64,000 nucleotides of DNA from Allodiplogaster sudhausi. Its lineage: Eukaryota; Nematoda; Chromadorea; Rhabditida; Diplogasteridae. This document shows, piece by piece, positions 1 to 12,260 of the stretch. The stretch is taken from the NCBI GenBank assembly GCA_945643635.1, contig CALZFC010000006.1, forward strand, positions 4,332,001 to 4,396,000, read 5' to 3'. The notes below the pieces were generated by a model that was not told the DNA's origin, made no database searches, and worked only from the letters and a program-made list of their open reading frames with translations. Made by a program: the position numbers and the translations under genes. Position 1 is the first letter of the stretch; each line of letters starts with the position of its first letter.

Positions 1-1027
1 ACGCACTTTTTGTGTGCGATTTCCAACTGCATATTTTGGCAGTAATTTTGCATTGCAACTGTTGCCTGCGAGAGCCATTCCTTGGGTTGAAGAGTCGAAA
101 GATGTGAAAAGTTTCATATCATCCGCAAAAAGAGAGATTTTAACGAGAAAGAGCCAAGGGTAGATCAGAAGTGAACAGACTGAACAGAAGAGGAGAGAGT
201 ACGCATCCTTGTGGGACGCCTGAAGAGGCTGGATAGACAGACGAGAGAGAATCATTGACTTTGACACGAAATGTTCTAAAGTTGAGAAATGATTCAAACC
301 AATTTAGCCAGTTTCCTCGAAAACCAAGATACTCGAGCTTTGTAAGTAATTTAGGAATTGAGACTTTGTCGAATGCCTTAGCAAAGTCGTAATAAAGGAC
401 ATCGACAGATCGGTTAGAACAGACTTCTCTTTTCCAGAACTGAGAGGATTCAAGCAAGTTAGTCACGACTGATTTCCCCTTGACGAATCCGTGTTGACAA
501 GTTGGTATAAGTTTAAATCTCTGGCAATGTTTTAATATTTTAGACATCAGACACCTTTCCATAACCTTGCATGCAGCTGGGGTAATTGTTATTGGCCTGA
601 AATCTTGCGGTGAGGACGGGGAAGTTACCTTATCAATTGGGAGTACTATACCTTCGCGCCATTTAGATGGGACCTGGCCTAGAGAGAGCGAGAAATTAAA
701 GATGTAGCTTAGTGGTTCAGCCAATACTTGCGCACAGTTTTTGAGAATGATAGAAGGGATAGAGTCGGAAGTGAGGGAACAAGATGGCTTGAGACGTCTG
801 AGGTGGAAAGCTACTTGTTGCGGCATTATAATAAAACTCGGAAGAGGGTGGAGGATGCGGGTGGAAGGCGAAAGAGAGATGCCATTATCATTTATGTAGA
901 CACTAGAGAAATAAGATGCAATTGCTTCTGCCTTAGCATTATCCGATGAAACTATCTTGTTATTAACTTTCTTTTCCGTTGCCTCCTCATTTTTAAATGT
1001 TATAAGCTTATCTCCATTACTTCTCAA
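1..1027 (-). mobile_element. Non-LTR retrotransposon (LINE) reverse transcriptase fragment, broken
   Basis: A 295-codon frame (140-1027) encodes the N-terminal half of a LINE reverse transcriptase. It carries the fingers/palm motif DFRPITI, motif A with YYDFAKAFDKV and motif B with SGVPQGCVLSPLLF. The frame stops at about 140. The catalytic motif FADDMKLF follows in a different frame at about 90-135, so one frameshift separates motif B from motif C. The element runs off the left window edge. No endonuclease domain is visible, so the copy is also 5'-truncated. The linker resembles that of the LINE at 56 kb, which suggests related clades. It is a dead copy with no cellular function. Family call is secure; clade (CR1/jockey-like) is inference. 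Confidence 0.9.
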
Positions 1028-1928
1028 TCTCTATATTTTTGTCCATTTCTATTATCTTTCTCCACAATTCATGCGATGTCCCAAAAAGTTCAAAGGAGTT
1101 CGTCTACATCATTCATAGGACGAAGGCGAGAGAACTATTTTAAACCAGCTCTAATCCTGTATTATTATTATTATTATTATTATCATTTTTGACAAAATAT
1201 AGCAATTCAAGAAATAGTTCTAATTTTTCCTAAGCTACTTTATTATTATTTAGGAGAAACTCTCCGTAACTTGACAACGAAAAATAGGAAAAAAGTCTTC
1301 AGTTCTTTAAAAAAATTATTGTTTAAAAAATCATTCTGCAAACACTAAAATAATGAAGATTTAAAGAAGAATAATAGAAATATAAAAACTATCGTCCGCT
1401 GCTCTCTACTGCAGTATCTTCAATAATACATTGCTGGAACATCAATAAAGTATTAAAACGAACTCACACCTGGACATGTAAGCAGCAGTCCTTGTTGATT
1501 CTGTGGTTGTAAAGAGAAATAATAATTTTAAAAAAACCAATAACTTTTGTGGGCCGCCAAGGTGGTTTTGTGCGTATAGATAGGGTTTTTCTCGCGAATG
1601 ATTTCAAATCTCAGTGTATGATCAAAGTAGAATAATCTGAAGCAATGAGTTCATAATTTTGTAATGTCATATAAAAATTCACAAACTGTTCATTATTGAT
1701 CATGGTATGTATATTTCGTATATGTGATCACGCAGTCGGCGTGCTTGAATTGCGCCATTTCAATGGAAAAACAAATCAATAATTGAAAATCGTCAGGACA
1801 GACGGCCTCGACCTCACGGCGAAGTCGCTCTTGGACCAACGACGAGTGGAGTGCGAGGAGTCGCGTCGTGTAGGGCAGGGAGATAGAAGACGGCAATCAT
1901 GACGAACGGCGAGCTGACGAGAAAATTT
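1028..1928. other. Intergenic, mostly featureless
   Basis: AT-rich sequence with a short TTA microsatellite at about 1160-1185. A GC-richer stretch at 1780-1925 is open on the minus strand (67 codons, 1693-1896) and starts a plus-strand frame with ATG at 1899. Neither shows a recognisable domain nor a clear splice partner, so no gene is called. Confidence 0.5.
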
Positions 1929-2657
1929 CCCTCTCTCTCTCTCCCTCTTTGTTTGTCTCTCTTTCTCTTTATCTATTGCTCTCTATATATCTCTCTCGCT
2001 GCCTATTTGTCTCTCGCTCTCTCCATCTCTCTCTGTCTCTCGGTTTATTTCTCTCTTCTCTCTGTTTCTCTCGCTCATTCCCGCGACTTACTCATCATTA
2101 TTATTTTTCGTTTACTTCTTCTGAAATGCCAAATAATTTGCAATCTTTTCGGACGTACGATCAAATCACATAAGATACAGAGCAGACACCTCTAACAAAC
2201 ACACTTTGATTTAATGGAGGACGAAAAATAACTAACAATATCGAATTACTTCTTCATAACAAAGGAAATGAAACGTGAAGTATTATAATGCCCTCCACCT
2301 CATCAAAACAACCGGTCGCAAAGTAACTTGTGATTTAAATCTAACATCTCTCTGCTGGCGAGATCATCATTACCGCTTCTCTCTTCCTCTCATTTTCTCT
2401 CCCTCTCTCTCTCTCTCTCTTTCTTCCTCGTTCTCGCTAAGCTTCGAATCGAGAAAAATAGTGAGAGAGAGAGAGCGAAAAAGAGAATCTATATTTTTTT
2501 TTCTTTTTTTCACTCAATTCTCTCTATTCTGCAGGGCATTTACGACAGTCAACATTGTAAGAATCTCAAATAAAATATTGGCTCTGTAAGGAAATGTCAT
2601 ATTGCTCTTTCTTTCTCTCTTTCTCAATTTCTTTTACTCCTTCTTTTTCAGTCTCTT

Positions 2658-2698
<41 letters not shown>

Positions 2699-2705
2699 AC
2701 TGCAG
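1929..2705. repeat. CT-rich microsatellite tracts
   Basis: Three CT tracts (about 1929-2080, 2375-2440 and 2600-2700) are separated by AT-rich spacers. Short near-repeats containing CTGCAG and GTAAGAATCT recur at about 2530, 2700 and 7360, so the tracts belong to a dispersed repeat rather than a coding unit. Open frames here are Ser/Leu low-complexity artefacts. Confidence 0.8.
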
Positions 2706-3012
2706 ACCATCTGCGATCGTCAATTCAGTAAGAATCTAAAATAAACAATAAAAAATTTTCTATCAATAAACAGAATATCTCTCTTTCTCTCTCATTCTCT
2801 CACACTCAAAATTGCTAAAGATGTCGCAATTTTTGTTGCTTAACGGACAAGTGTAAATGCCTGAGTTTCAAAAGAAGACCACATTTTATTTAATTTGTTA
2901 GCCCTAAAATAATCATATTGTGTGCCTTTTCCTCGAAATAACAGTACAAGACACCACAAACTTGCCTCTCTTAGAATAGGCCTATCTTTTTTTTTTCAAA
3001 TGACCATATTGT

Positions 3013-3090
3013 TAGGCGAAATGCTGATCAGGTGATTTTAAAAAGCGCTGGGACTATAACTGAAAAAATGCAAAAGAGCGATTGATTTGC
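3013..3090. repeat. Solo end of the 6.0-kb MITE family
   Basis: This segment, with AATGCTGATCAGGTGATTTT, matches the terminal repeat of the inverted-repeat element at 6045-6412, including the following ACTATAACTGAAA. Only one end is present, so it is a truncated or solo copy. A third related end lies at about 7400-7470. Confidence 0.6.
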
Positions 3091-3205
3091 CGATCTGCAC
3101 TGATCGCACATGTTATTATCTCCCAAAATATTCTTTTAAATCTAAAATCGTCTTCCATCGAGCAACAAAAACATGTTCAGCAATGTTGTGAAGTTAGAAC
3201 GAGAC

Positions 3206-3227
3206 AAAGAGAGAGAGAGAGAGAGAG

Positions 3228-3275
<48 letters not shown>

Positions 3276-3312
3276 AGAACGATATGGAGAAATAAAGAGA
3301 GAGAGAGAAAGA
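3206..3312. repeat. GA microsatellite
   Basis: Nearly pure GA dinucleotide run of about 100 bp. It creates Arg/Glu low-complexity open frames that are not genes. Confidence 0.95.
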
Positions 3313-4554
3313 TTGAAAGAAAGTGAATTAGAGCATCAGTTTTGCAAGCAGTGCGCATCTCTGCATTGCGCAGCGTTCAGATCACGGAATATTCTACAAT
3401 GGTCTTCAATTGCCACAGGTTGATGTAGTACATATGTTCGCAGCAGTTACCTGCAATACATGATACTAGGAGTGGATATTATGCCCATAGACCTTTTAGG
3501 ATCAAAATATCCATTTAACGTGCTCTAAAACTTACAATAAGTCTTCCAAAAAATATGATATTAGATTACTCACTTCACGCAGAATCATAATCAAATCGAT
3601 AATCTTCAACTACCAATACTTTTCGTTACAAAGTCGACCAAAATGTCAAAAATCTACAAAATAAACAAAAAAGACAATTTTAAGTTTCATAATTCGTACG
3701 TTATAATGCTGACTCTAAAAATTATATGTACATATGTACCTTAACCTTTAAATATCAACAATATATCTTTTATCAGCCAGGCCGGTTAAAGAGAAGACCA
3801 AATCGACCAAATGAAAAAATGTATTTATTTTTTTACAAAATATTTTTTATATAGTTATTGTTTTCTCTTATCAGCTTACTTTATTGCTAGATGCAATCTG
3901 ATGTCACTAGCAAGGGCGCCACTAGCAATATTCATGAGCCTTTTAGCTCATAGCCTCGCACTTCGCGACTCTTCTGCTTCAGTAAACAATAAATTGCTGG
4001 GAGTACGACCAAAAAGCAAGCAAAGGACAACATATTCAAGGCGCCCTATTACTTTGGGCGAGTCTGCAAAATCACCGGGCTTTCTTTAACATTCAATATA
4101 TTCGAATCGAATGCACCTGAAAAGACACTTGAAACTCAAGAGTCAACTGCGCACTAAAATGAGTTTCTGGAATTATGTATATCAACCACACACTACTTCA
4201 ATTCTCCCCCTTTTCTCTCTCTCTCTCTTTCTCTTTCTCTCGATCTCTCTTTCTCGCCTCGAACTTCAATCTTATCTTTTGTATCTTTACAATTAGTAAA
4301 TAAAATAAAAAAATGTGTATTGAATATTATTATGGTTAGTTTCATCTTCATTACGAAATCGAACTATTAATGTTTTGCATCATGTCGATCAATCTTCAAA
4401 TATCAATACTTCATCATTTTATTATTATTTTGTAAATAAATCACTTTATCAGCCAGGCCGGTAAAAGAAAAAGGCCAAATCGATCAAATCGACCAAACGA
4501 AATGGCATAATTAAAATAAACCTCGCGAAAAGAATTTACTACCGTGAATGCATC
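3313..4554. other. Intergenic AT-rich DNA with a CT tract
   Basis: No convincing exon. A CT tract lies at about 4210-4258. The phrase ATCAGCCAGGCCGGT occurs at about 3773 and again at about 4449, each followed by similar sequence, so part of the stretch is a diverged direct repeat. Confidence 0.5.
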
Positions 4555-4925
4555 TTTCAATATGGAGTGTTGCAGTAGAACACGGAAGAAAGAGAAGAAT
4601 GAGTCAGGAAATGCTTCACTTTCCCGAAGGTAGACAGTGTGTGAGTCTGTATGAAATAAAGGAGAAGAGGGAGGAGGGGAAGAGAGAGCGAGAAATATAG
4701 AGAGTGAGAGGAAAAGAGAGAAAGGGAAAAAATAAAGAAAGAGTGAAAAGAGAGAAATGGCGAGAAATGGCGAGAGAAAGAGACAGACGCCTATGAGAGA
4801 AATGGCGAGAGACAGAGAGAGACAGACGCCTGTCCATCGAATTGCATTCTCTATTCCCATTTACGTTGTCTTGTTCTCGTAATTACATGGTGATGTCTTC
4901 TAATCGTTGATAGCAGCATATATCT
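4555..4925. repeat. Dispersed repeat with internal GA tract, copy 1
   Basis: A left block containing GAATGAGTCAGGAAATGCTT, a GA-rich core and a right block containing TTCTAATCGTTGATAGCAGC recur in the same order at about 11590-11890, 12368-12670 and 45730-46030. The shared flanks show that the GA tracts are part of a mobile or transposed unit. No terminal inverted repeat was identified. Confidence 0.7.
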
Positions 4926-5160
4926 GCTACTTTAACTGGCACAAAAAGAACACGGACTGTCGGCAATTCATCTAAAGATGTCAGTTTTTTTAATGTAGTT
5001 TTCGACTTATTGTGAGGGACAAATTGAATATTCTAGAATCCGTGGGAGAGGGAGAGAGAAATGGAAAGTGAGAAAGAGAGAGGAAGGGAGAGAAAGAGAA
5101 CGCACGGGATATATGAAGCGAGGGCAGATCTAATTGAACTCCGGATATTTTGTACTTCAG

Positions 5161-5468
5161 GACTGCAAATGGATTGTGACGCATTACTGCGGCTTCAGAG
5201 CGCGAAGCTGCCCTTCCCTGAGCCTCACAGTCAAGTACGAGAAAGTCGGCCGCCCCGTGGATGCGAGCGAGATGACCGAGAAACATCAGACAGGTACATA
5301 GATGCCTGAAATAGATGGAGAAATTGATGAATACAAAGAGATTGTCCGAAACTACTTCGAACTCATCGACAAGTGCCCATTTCACAAGCTGAATTTTAGA
5401 CGTCGGCTGCACACGGAGGAGATCGAACAGCTTCGTTATGAATTTGGATTCAGATATCATACATACTT
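5161..5468 (+). CDS. Possible exon pair of an unassigned gene (partial)
   Basis: An exon at 5161-5293 follows a TTCAG acceptor and reads DCKWIVTHYCGFRARSC, with closely spaced Cys/Trp/Tyr residues and a late His. A candidate 45-bp intron (5294-5338) then joins in frame to 5339 onward, reading EIVRNYFELIDKCPFHKL. The first part loosely resembles metal-binding, FLYWCH-like modules, but the resemblance is too weak to name. No start codon, upstream exon or stop could be tied to it. It may be a gene relic among repeats, or the remains of a transposon-encoded protein. Confidence 0.35.
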
Positions 5469-6044
5469 ATGGTTTGTGCATAGCACATTTTCTCGCATTG
5501 CACTTCTTGACTCAATGCTTCTTTCTCTCTTGAGCCTTTTTTCCTCGTTCATTTTACGGCTACTTTCAAGAATTAGTAACTTTGAGACAGGATGTTTTGA
5601 TGAGGTGAAGAGCATTATAGTACTTTATGTTTCAAATGCTATGCTATCTTCGTGTCTTTTAATATAAAAATAAATAAAAAATATTCAAGTAAAAAGCGAA
5701 GCAGAGCATACGGGATTTTTTAAAGAGCTAATTATTTAACTCCATTTTCACATTTTAGAATAGAAAAGGACAAGAAAATTTGAACAAGAATGATGATGCC
5801 GATTTCGTTAGACTTATTTCCAAACTCGTCTAACTCAATCGGCATCATCATTCTTGTTCAAAATGGAGCATGGCTCACATATTTTGCTGAAAAATTGGGA
5901 CCCGGAAGCCCGGCTTCAGGAGAATGGACAACCCGGTCCCTTAAGAAACTAGGAAACTATAAAACGGTGAAATTGTGTGAACTTATTTTCCTGAACATAA
6001 AAAAGCCTAGAATCAATAAGCTTTTTAAAAGTTGTCTTTGTTTC
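5469..6044. other. Intergenic
   Basis: Contains only the hairpin at 5781-5856. No exon recognised. Confidence 0.5.
5781..5856. repeat. Perfect-looking hairpin, about 30-bp arms
   Basis: The left arm begins GAACAAGAATGATGATGCCG. The right arm is its reverse complement, ending CGGCATCATCATTCTTGTTC, with a loop of about 15 bp. The arms match over about 30 bp with little mismatch, unlike the diverged repeats around it. It could be a small foldback element or a recent palindromic insertion. Confidence 0.8.
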
Positions 6045-6412
6045 ATAAACTGGCGAATGCTGAGCAGGTGCTTTTAAAACGTACTCTGACTTTAATTGAA
6101 AGAACGCAAACAATCGATTGATCCATTCTTTCGATGTTATTCACATCCTCCTCTAACTCCCCCCCTAACCCTATTTGCGTACGCATCGCCTCATTGCGAA
6201 AATCACTGTCTGTGTCGCCAAACAAGACAATTGTTCTCTGCTTCGCAAACGCCGGCGAATCTGCCATTTCTTCGCGGCGCCAAAAAAACGGCAAGTTGTC
6301 TATTAGTATAGATAAAGACATTTCCGCCAATTCATCATTTGCTCGTTTTCATTCTTTCAATTATAGTCAGAGTGCTTTTTAAAGCGCCTGCTCAGCATTC
6401 ACCAAAGTTTAT
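6045..6412. mobile_element. MITE-like element, about 370 bp, inverted ends
   Basis: Left end ATAAACTGGCGAATGCTGAG and right end (reverse complement) ATAAACTTTGGTGAATGCTG define terminal inverted repeats of about 60 bp that continue through CAGG(T/C)GCTTT and ACTCTGACT. No coding capacity. Related single ends occur at about 3013 and 7400, so this is a small dispersed family. The target-site duplication is unclear. Confidence 0.75.
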
Positions 6413-7555
6413 AGAACAAGATATGGTTAAGACAAAACGCCAATCATGCCAAGGCTTTGGATTAATGAGGACGAGCACCGAAACATAGCTAATTGTAAAT
6501 AAGGATCGTTGGAATGCTACCTAACATAGCATTTGAAACTTAAAGTATTATAATGCCCTTCGCCTCATCAAAACAACCGGTCGCAGAGTTACCAATCATC
6601 TCTTTCCCTCTATCTCTCTATCTCTCTATCTCTATCCTTCTCACATACCCTCATCCCTCTCTCTATCCCTCTTTCTTTCTCTCACACACACTCTCTCCAT
6701 CTCCCACTCATATCCCGAACTTGACATTCGGCAATATCTCTGTCCATCACAAAAACCATCCCGATTCAACGACAAATCGAAATTTAAAAGCACTCATCAA
6801 TTTATAGCTAGAGAAGGGGTTGTTATAAAACAATCGAGGCAGAAAGGTGCGAAGTAGTGAGTGAAACGAGTGTAAAGCGAGAGGATGAATGCCAAGAGAA
6901 TCCCTCCTCCCTTTCTTCTTCATCTGCTCATGTAACGTACAGTCATTAGCATTCCTTGCCATACTTTTACATGTTTCTGACATTTATTACTATTCTTTAC
7001 GGCGGTAACAACGTGTAAATATTTTGTGAAATTATTCTATTTTGATCGAATTGTAGCCAAAGGTAGAATGAAAGAAAGAGCGAAAGTGTTAAAGAGCCAT
7101 TTGAGGTGGCGGCAGCTTTTGACAGAGTATTTTAGCAATTCTACGATGAGTTTGAATGTGAACTAATCGATAAGAACAAATCAATATTCAATCTACAAGT
7201 TACTGGTGGGACAGATGTAGTTGGAGAAAACGAGTGTTAAATAGTTAACATTTCACATAGTTTTGCATTGAGCATATAATATTGAGCATAGACGCCGAAC
7301 TCTCTGTGTGGATAAACCTGGAATTATATGAACCAAATCTACTTCTCAGTTTTCTCTGTGCTGCAGAGCATCTGCCATTTTCAACATTGTAAGAATTTAA
7401 AATAAACAATGAACAGGTGCTTTTATAAAGTAATGAGACTAAAGCTGAAAGAATGCAAAGAAGCGGTGATTCATTGTGCTCCTGATTATCGCTCAGCGTT
7501 TCATACACGTCGTCTCTTAATATCACACTTTCTCTCTTGTTCTCTCGTTCTTTAA
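6413..7555. other. Intergenic with CT tract and MITE relic
   Basis: A CT tract lies at about 6600-6700. A relic end of the 6-kb MITE family lies at about 7400-7470. Open frames on both strands are short and show no domain. Confidence 0.5.
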
Positions 7556-9233
7556 GAGAGCATCTCTGTAAGAGTCGAGCATGCGCTTAAGGCAGCCTGC
7601 CCCGGGAAAATTGTTTTCGAACTCTTTAACGGAAAACATTTTGCTTATACAACTCGACCCGCTCTTTTTAATGAGACTAATTTCATCATCAGCCGATTTT
7701 TTCCCTTCGGGATACACTACCGTAACCCTAAAAATTCATTGAGCCATAAATCCGTTCAAAATCTGTTTTGAGAAACGATGTACATATCATTCAATAGCAT
7801 TTCGAAAGCTCTTCAAATTTCATCTGGGAACATGTTTTACGAAAATTTTATTTTGGCCGAGAAAATTGGCGTTAAATTATTTGAAGGGTCGACACGCCAC
7901 TTTCTGCTCATTTCTACACTCTGGAACCTAGATAGAAAGAAAGAGCGTGAAATTTGCTATCAAATAATCACCATTCAAGAAAAATCTGAGCGTACCAATT
8001 TTTTCTATGACGCGAGCAATGAGCGCGAGTCGGTCAAAATGGCACATTTTTGGCCGCCGAGGCACCGTGCAGGCGCATTCATCGATCCATAACTACGCTC
8101 AATGTTAATATTACAAAATCGTTAGCATATCATCTAAGAGCTCTCACAGAGATCTTCAAATGCTACATACATACTTTTATTGAAATATTTATATTTCTAT
8201 GGAAAATTTCGTTCTGTACTTTTAGAACGCTTAAAAAATTACTTTGCAAACATTCCAGCATTTCAAAACATGCATCATTAGAAAGAGCTTGAAAGTTGCT
8301 TCAAGATAGACCCCTTTCAATAAACTTTCAAGCCTATAATGTTTGGTTATAAGTCATAAGAGTAGGTAAAGTTGCGTCGCTGTCTTTTCGCCCAAGAATT
8401 TCGCTGTTTAGATTATTCGAATTGGAATATTCCAATATTTCTTATCAATTATAACCAAACATTATAGGCTTGAAAGTTTATTGAAAGGGGTCTATCTTGA
8501 AGCAAATTTCAAGCTCTTTCTAATGATGCATGTTTTGAAATGCTGAAATGTTTGCAAAGTAGTTTTTTAAGCGTTCTAAAACTACAGAATGAAATTTTCC
8601 ATAGAAATATAAATATTTCAATAAAAGTAAGTATGTAGCATTTGAAGATCTCTCTGAGAGGTCTTAGATGATATGCTAACGATTTTGTAATATTAACATT
8701 GAGCGTAGTTATGGATCGATGAATGCGCTTGCACGGTGCCTCGGCAGCCGAAAATGTGCCATTTTGACCGACTCGCGCGCATTACTCGCGTCATAGCAAA
8801 AATTGGTACGCTCAGATTTTTCTTGAATGGTGATTATTTGATAGCAAATTTCACTCTCTTTCTTTCTATCTAGGTTCCAGAGTGTAGAAATGGCCATAAA
8901 TTGCTGTGTCGACCCTTCAAATAATTTAACGCCAATTTTCTCGGCTAAATAAAATTTTTGTAAAACATGTTCCCAGATGAAATTTGAAGAGCTTTCGAAA
9001 TGCTATTGATTGATATGTACATCGTTTCTCAAAACAGATTTTGAACGGATTTATGGCTCGATGAATTTTAAGGGTTACGGTAGTGTATCCCGAAGGGAAA
9101 AAATCGGTTGATGATGAAATTAGTCTCATTAAAAAGAGCACGTCGAGTTGTATAAGCAAAATGTTTTCCGTTAATGAATTCTAAAACAATTTTCCCGGGG
9201 CAGGCTGCGCTCGAAGCTAATGGACATGCTCTC
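7556..9233. mobile_element. Foldback DNA transposon 1 (TTAA target site, non-autonomous)
   Basis: A 1,678-bp near-palindrome. Each arm is about 800 bp and the centre is at about 8,390. Outer bases are GAGAGCATCT on the left and ATGCTCTC on the right, flanked on both sides by TTAA (7552-7555 and 9234-9237), which fits a TTAA target-site duplication. The arms differ by scattered substitutions, so the element is not brand new. No transposase is encoded; open frames in the arms are mirror copies. Terminal and subterminal motifs resemble those of the 7.8-kb element at 46,798-54,565, suggesting mobilisation in trans. Confidence 0.88.
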
Positions 9234-9485
9234 TTAAATCATTCTTACAATGTCGTTTCTTCTCCCTCTCTCTCAGTCAATCCTTTCCTCGTCCTCTCTC
9301 ACTCTCTCTCTCGCTCTCTCTCTCTCTGTCTCTCTGTCTCATCTCTCCCTTCTTGCGATCTCTTTTCTGTCTCTCTCTTATCTCTCTTTATAACTCATTA
9401 AAAAATTTGCTGTTGAATTGAAATTCCAAAAAAAAAACAGTACAAGAAGCAGAATACATGTGCGAATCACTGACGATTAAGACTG

Positions 9486-11200
9486 TGCTCATTTCTATCG
9501 CGCACGCCCTGGTAATCCACCGGGTTCTTTTTAGGAAAGTTTAGATTTAAAAAATCTTTTTAATTTTTTCTACTCTACCAAAAAATAAATGAATATGAAA
9601 TACATCGTTTCATAATTCATTAATTATGATATACTTTAATAAACGCAAAAAAAATATCACCAAGTAAGCTGTAATACAAGTAAATGTATTTAGTCGGATA
9701 TCAACAGGATGACCTCCAGCTTCAGTTGTCAAAAGACAATCAATTAACCACCCAAGCCTTTGCTCAACTTCGCTTCACCCCGCCTGTAACGCGAGAAACA
9801 CACACAGAAAGAAGCAAAGTTTATTAAAACAAAGGTTTAAAAGAAAGAAAGGCCAAAGGAAATAGAAAGAAACAAAAGAAACAATCAACACAGTCAAATC
9901 AGCACCTTATCTTGTCCTTGCAACACTTGGCTGGTCCTTCTACTCGACCCCGACTCCGCGCTCCTCGCGCCACCGACCGCTCAGCAACCCGCACCCGGAA
10001 GAGACTGACTACCACCCGCTATATCTAGCCAGCCAACCAAGAATGATAGATAAAATACACCGCGCAACATAATCTACACAAACAGAAATGAACTCTAGAG
10101 CAGGAAACAAGGAAATGCACGAAATGTGCCGGGCCAACACTTAACAATAATAAATGAAGAATGAGAAGAAAGAGGGTAGGAAAGGGACACCCTTGACAAA
10201 GCAATATTGGTACTGTTTTTTTAGCAGCAATTCTACTATTGTATTTAGCAACAAATCCATCTCTGGGTCTAGTAAGTAAGGAATATTAAGAATCTTTTGT
10301 ATCTTTTTCACAAGTATAAAATTAACCTTTAATATTCAATAATTTTAACCGCGTCTTCATTAGTCAGTGAACCAATGTCTCTGTGAATTTCTCATTGTCA
10401 GGGGCCATATTCATGGTAGCTGCCGAAATTATTCGTTTTGTTTCTGGAATAGATAGTGAATCTCAGTTCATTCATTTCTGCATTTTTTGCACAAGTATCA
10501 ATGTTCATGAGCCTTTCATATCGAACGCTTGAAAACGCATTTTCCGACTATTCAGTATCATCATCAAACAACTCTTTTGGATCAAAAAGCATAAATCTGC
10601 GAGCGGATTGATTGGAACATCAGCTTCTGAAAACAGCACGAATCGATGCCGAACTGCACTGCACTCATTTCTATCGCGCACGGTCTGGTAATCCACCGGG
10701 TTCTTTGTCGAAAATTTTAGATTTAAAAAATCTTTTTAATTTTATTTTTACTCTACACAAATAAATAAATATGAAACACATCGTTTCATGCTTCATTAAT
10801 TATTATGATAAACTTTAATAAACATGACCACATATCACCAAGTAAGCAGTGTTTGTACTATTTTGGCAGCAATTCTACGATTGTATTTAGCTATAAATCA
10901 ATCTCACTACTGCATCTAGTAAGTCAGGAATATTAAGAATCTTTTGTATCTTTCGAACAAGAAAAAAAATTGGCCCTTAAACATTATTATTCAATAATTT
11001 TAACTGCGTCTTAATTATTCAGTGAACCAATGTGTTTGTGAATTTCTCTGCCAAAATCATTCGTTTTGTAGAATAGATTGTGATTCGCAGTTCATTCATT
11101 TGTGCTTTTTTTTTTTGCAAGTTGCAATGTTCATGAGCCTTTCATATGGAACTTACCAGCTCATATGCTTGAAAACGCTTTTTCCGACTATTTAGAATCT
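9486..11200. repeat. Diverged direct duplication, unit about 0.5-0.7 kb
   Basis: The block at 9486-9655, with GGTAATCCACCGGGTTCTTT and ATTTAAAAAATCTTTTTAAT, recurs at about 10666-10830. The block at about 10205-10560, with GGAATATTAAGAATCTTTTG, recurs at about 10845-11200. The order is conserved, but the first unit has about 540 extra bp (9660-10200) not seen in the second. Identity looks moderate, so the duplication is old. Confidence 0.75.
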
Positions 11201-11584
11201 CCCATAAAAAGTTAATTTTTGAAGGAAAAAACCAGTCGATGCTAAAAATCAAAGAGTGAGAGAGAGAAAGCAAGAGAGAGAGAGAGAAAAAAAGCATGAG
11301 ACAGAGAGATAGAAAGCACGAGAGATAGAGAGAGAAAAAACAAGAGAGAGAAAGCATACGAGAGGGAGAAATAAAGCAACTGAGATAGAGAGAGAGGAAG
11401 AGCGAGAGGGAGAGGAAGGAAGAGAAAGAGAAAGATGAGAGAGAGATAGAGAGAGAGAAGCGGAGAGAAACATTTGGACACTTCTATAAGCTATAGAAAA
11501 TTGTTCATTGTTTATTTTCGATTCTGACATTGTTAACGATCGCAGATAGCCGTCAGAATTGAGAGAAATGATATTTAGACGGGG

Positions 11585-11744
11585 AGAGTGTAATATTGAG
11601 GAGACGCGGTAGAGAAAGAAGAATGAGTCAGAATATGCTGCGTGAATAATTCTCCATTGGAAATATTGAGTGTTCGAGCCCGAGAGAGAGAGAGAGTGCG
11701 AGAGAAAGAGAGAGAGAGAGTGCGAGAGAAAGAGAGAGAGAGAG

Positions 11745-11795
<51 letters not shown>

Positions 11796-11890
11796 GCGAG
11801 AAAGAGATTGACTAAGCCATTGGCAATTCTTCCTCTCGTCCATACACGGCGCCTTCTTCTAATCGTCAATAGCAGCATACATCTGTTTAA
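11585..11890. repeat. Dispersed GA-core repeat, copy 2
   Basis: Same block order as copy 1 at 4555: AGAATGAGTCAG, a GA core, then CTTCTAATCGTCAATAGCAG. Here the core is a short-period GA array. Confidence 0.7.
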
Positions 11891-12260
11891 CCATTTTTGT
11901 TGCCAACTCACAATCAGTCAATACACACTGATTGTGAGACTATTCCTAGCCAATATTGAATGATCCTTGTCCTTACCCGTGGTGCATAACTGAATGAGGG
12001 CAGAAAGTGTCTTCTACGACGAGGCTTCAGCTTACAAGAACGACAGCGACGGATGGAATGATAATTGCCATGAATAATCGACTTATGTTAGTCGAACGCC
12101 TCCCAAGATTCGTTTAATGAAGAAGTCATTTGCAAGAAAAGTTCACTAAAAATGCTTTTAGCTTGCGACCCGTTTTTTAAAGCACGCACTGTCTATATTA
12201 AACTCGTCCAAAAGAAAAAAAAACAATTTTTTTAAACATCGTTTATGACAGTGATATCAA

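Larger units (their letters stand above)
9234..12260. other. Gene-poor stretch with duplication and microsatellites
   Basis: A CT tract (about 9260-9390) is followed by AT-rich DNA holding a diverged duplication (listed separately) and two long GA-rich runs (about 11240-11470 and 11680-11810). The second has a short-period repeat with GAGTGCGAGAGAAAGAGA. No supported exon. Confidence 0.6.

Noticed and set aside
1899..2195. Plus-strand frame starting MTNGELTRKF
   Set aside because: After ten residues it is Ser/Leu translation of a CT microsatellite.
7778..8292. Open frames inside foldback element 1
   Set aside because: Mirror copies appear in the other arm and no motif is present; they are by-products of the palindrome.
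11249..11911. 220-codon minus-strand open frame
   Set aside because: It is the translation of GA/CT repeats (Ser/Leu/Phe), not a protein-coding gene.
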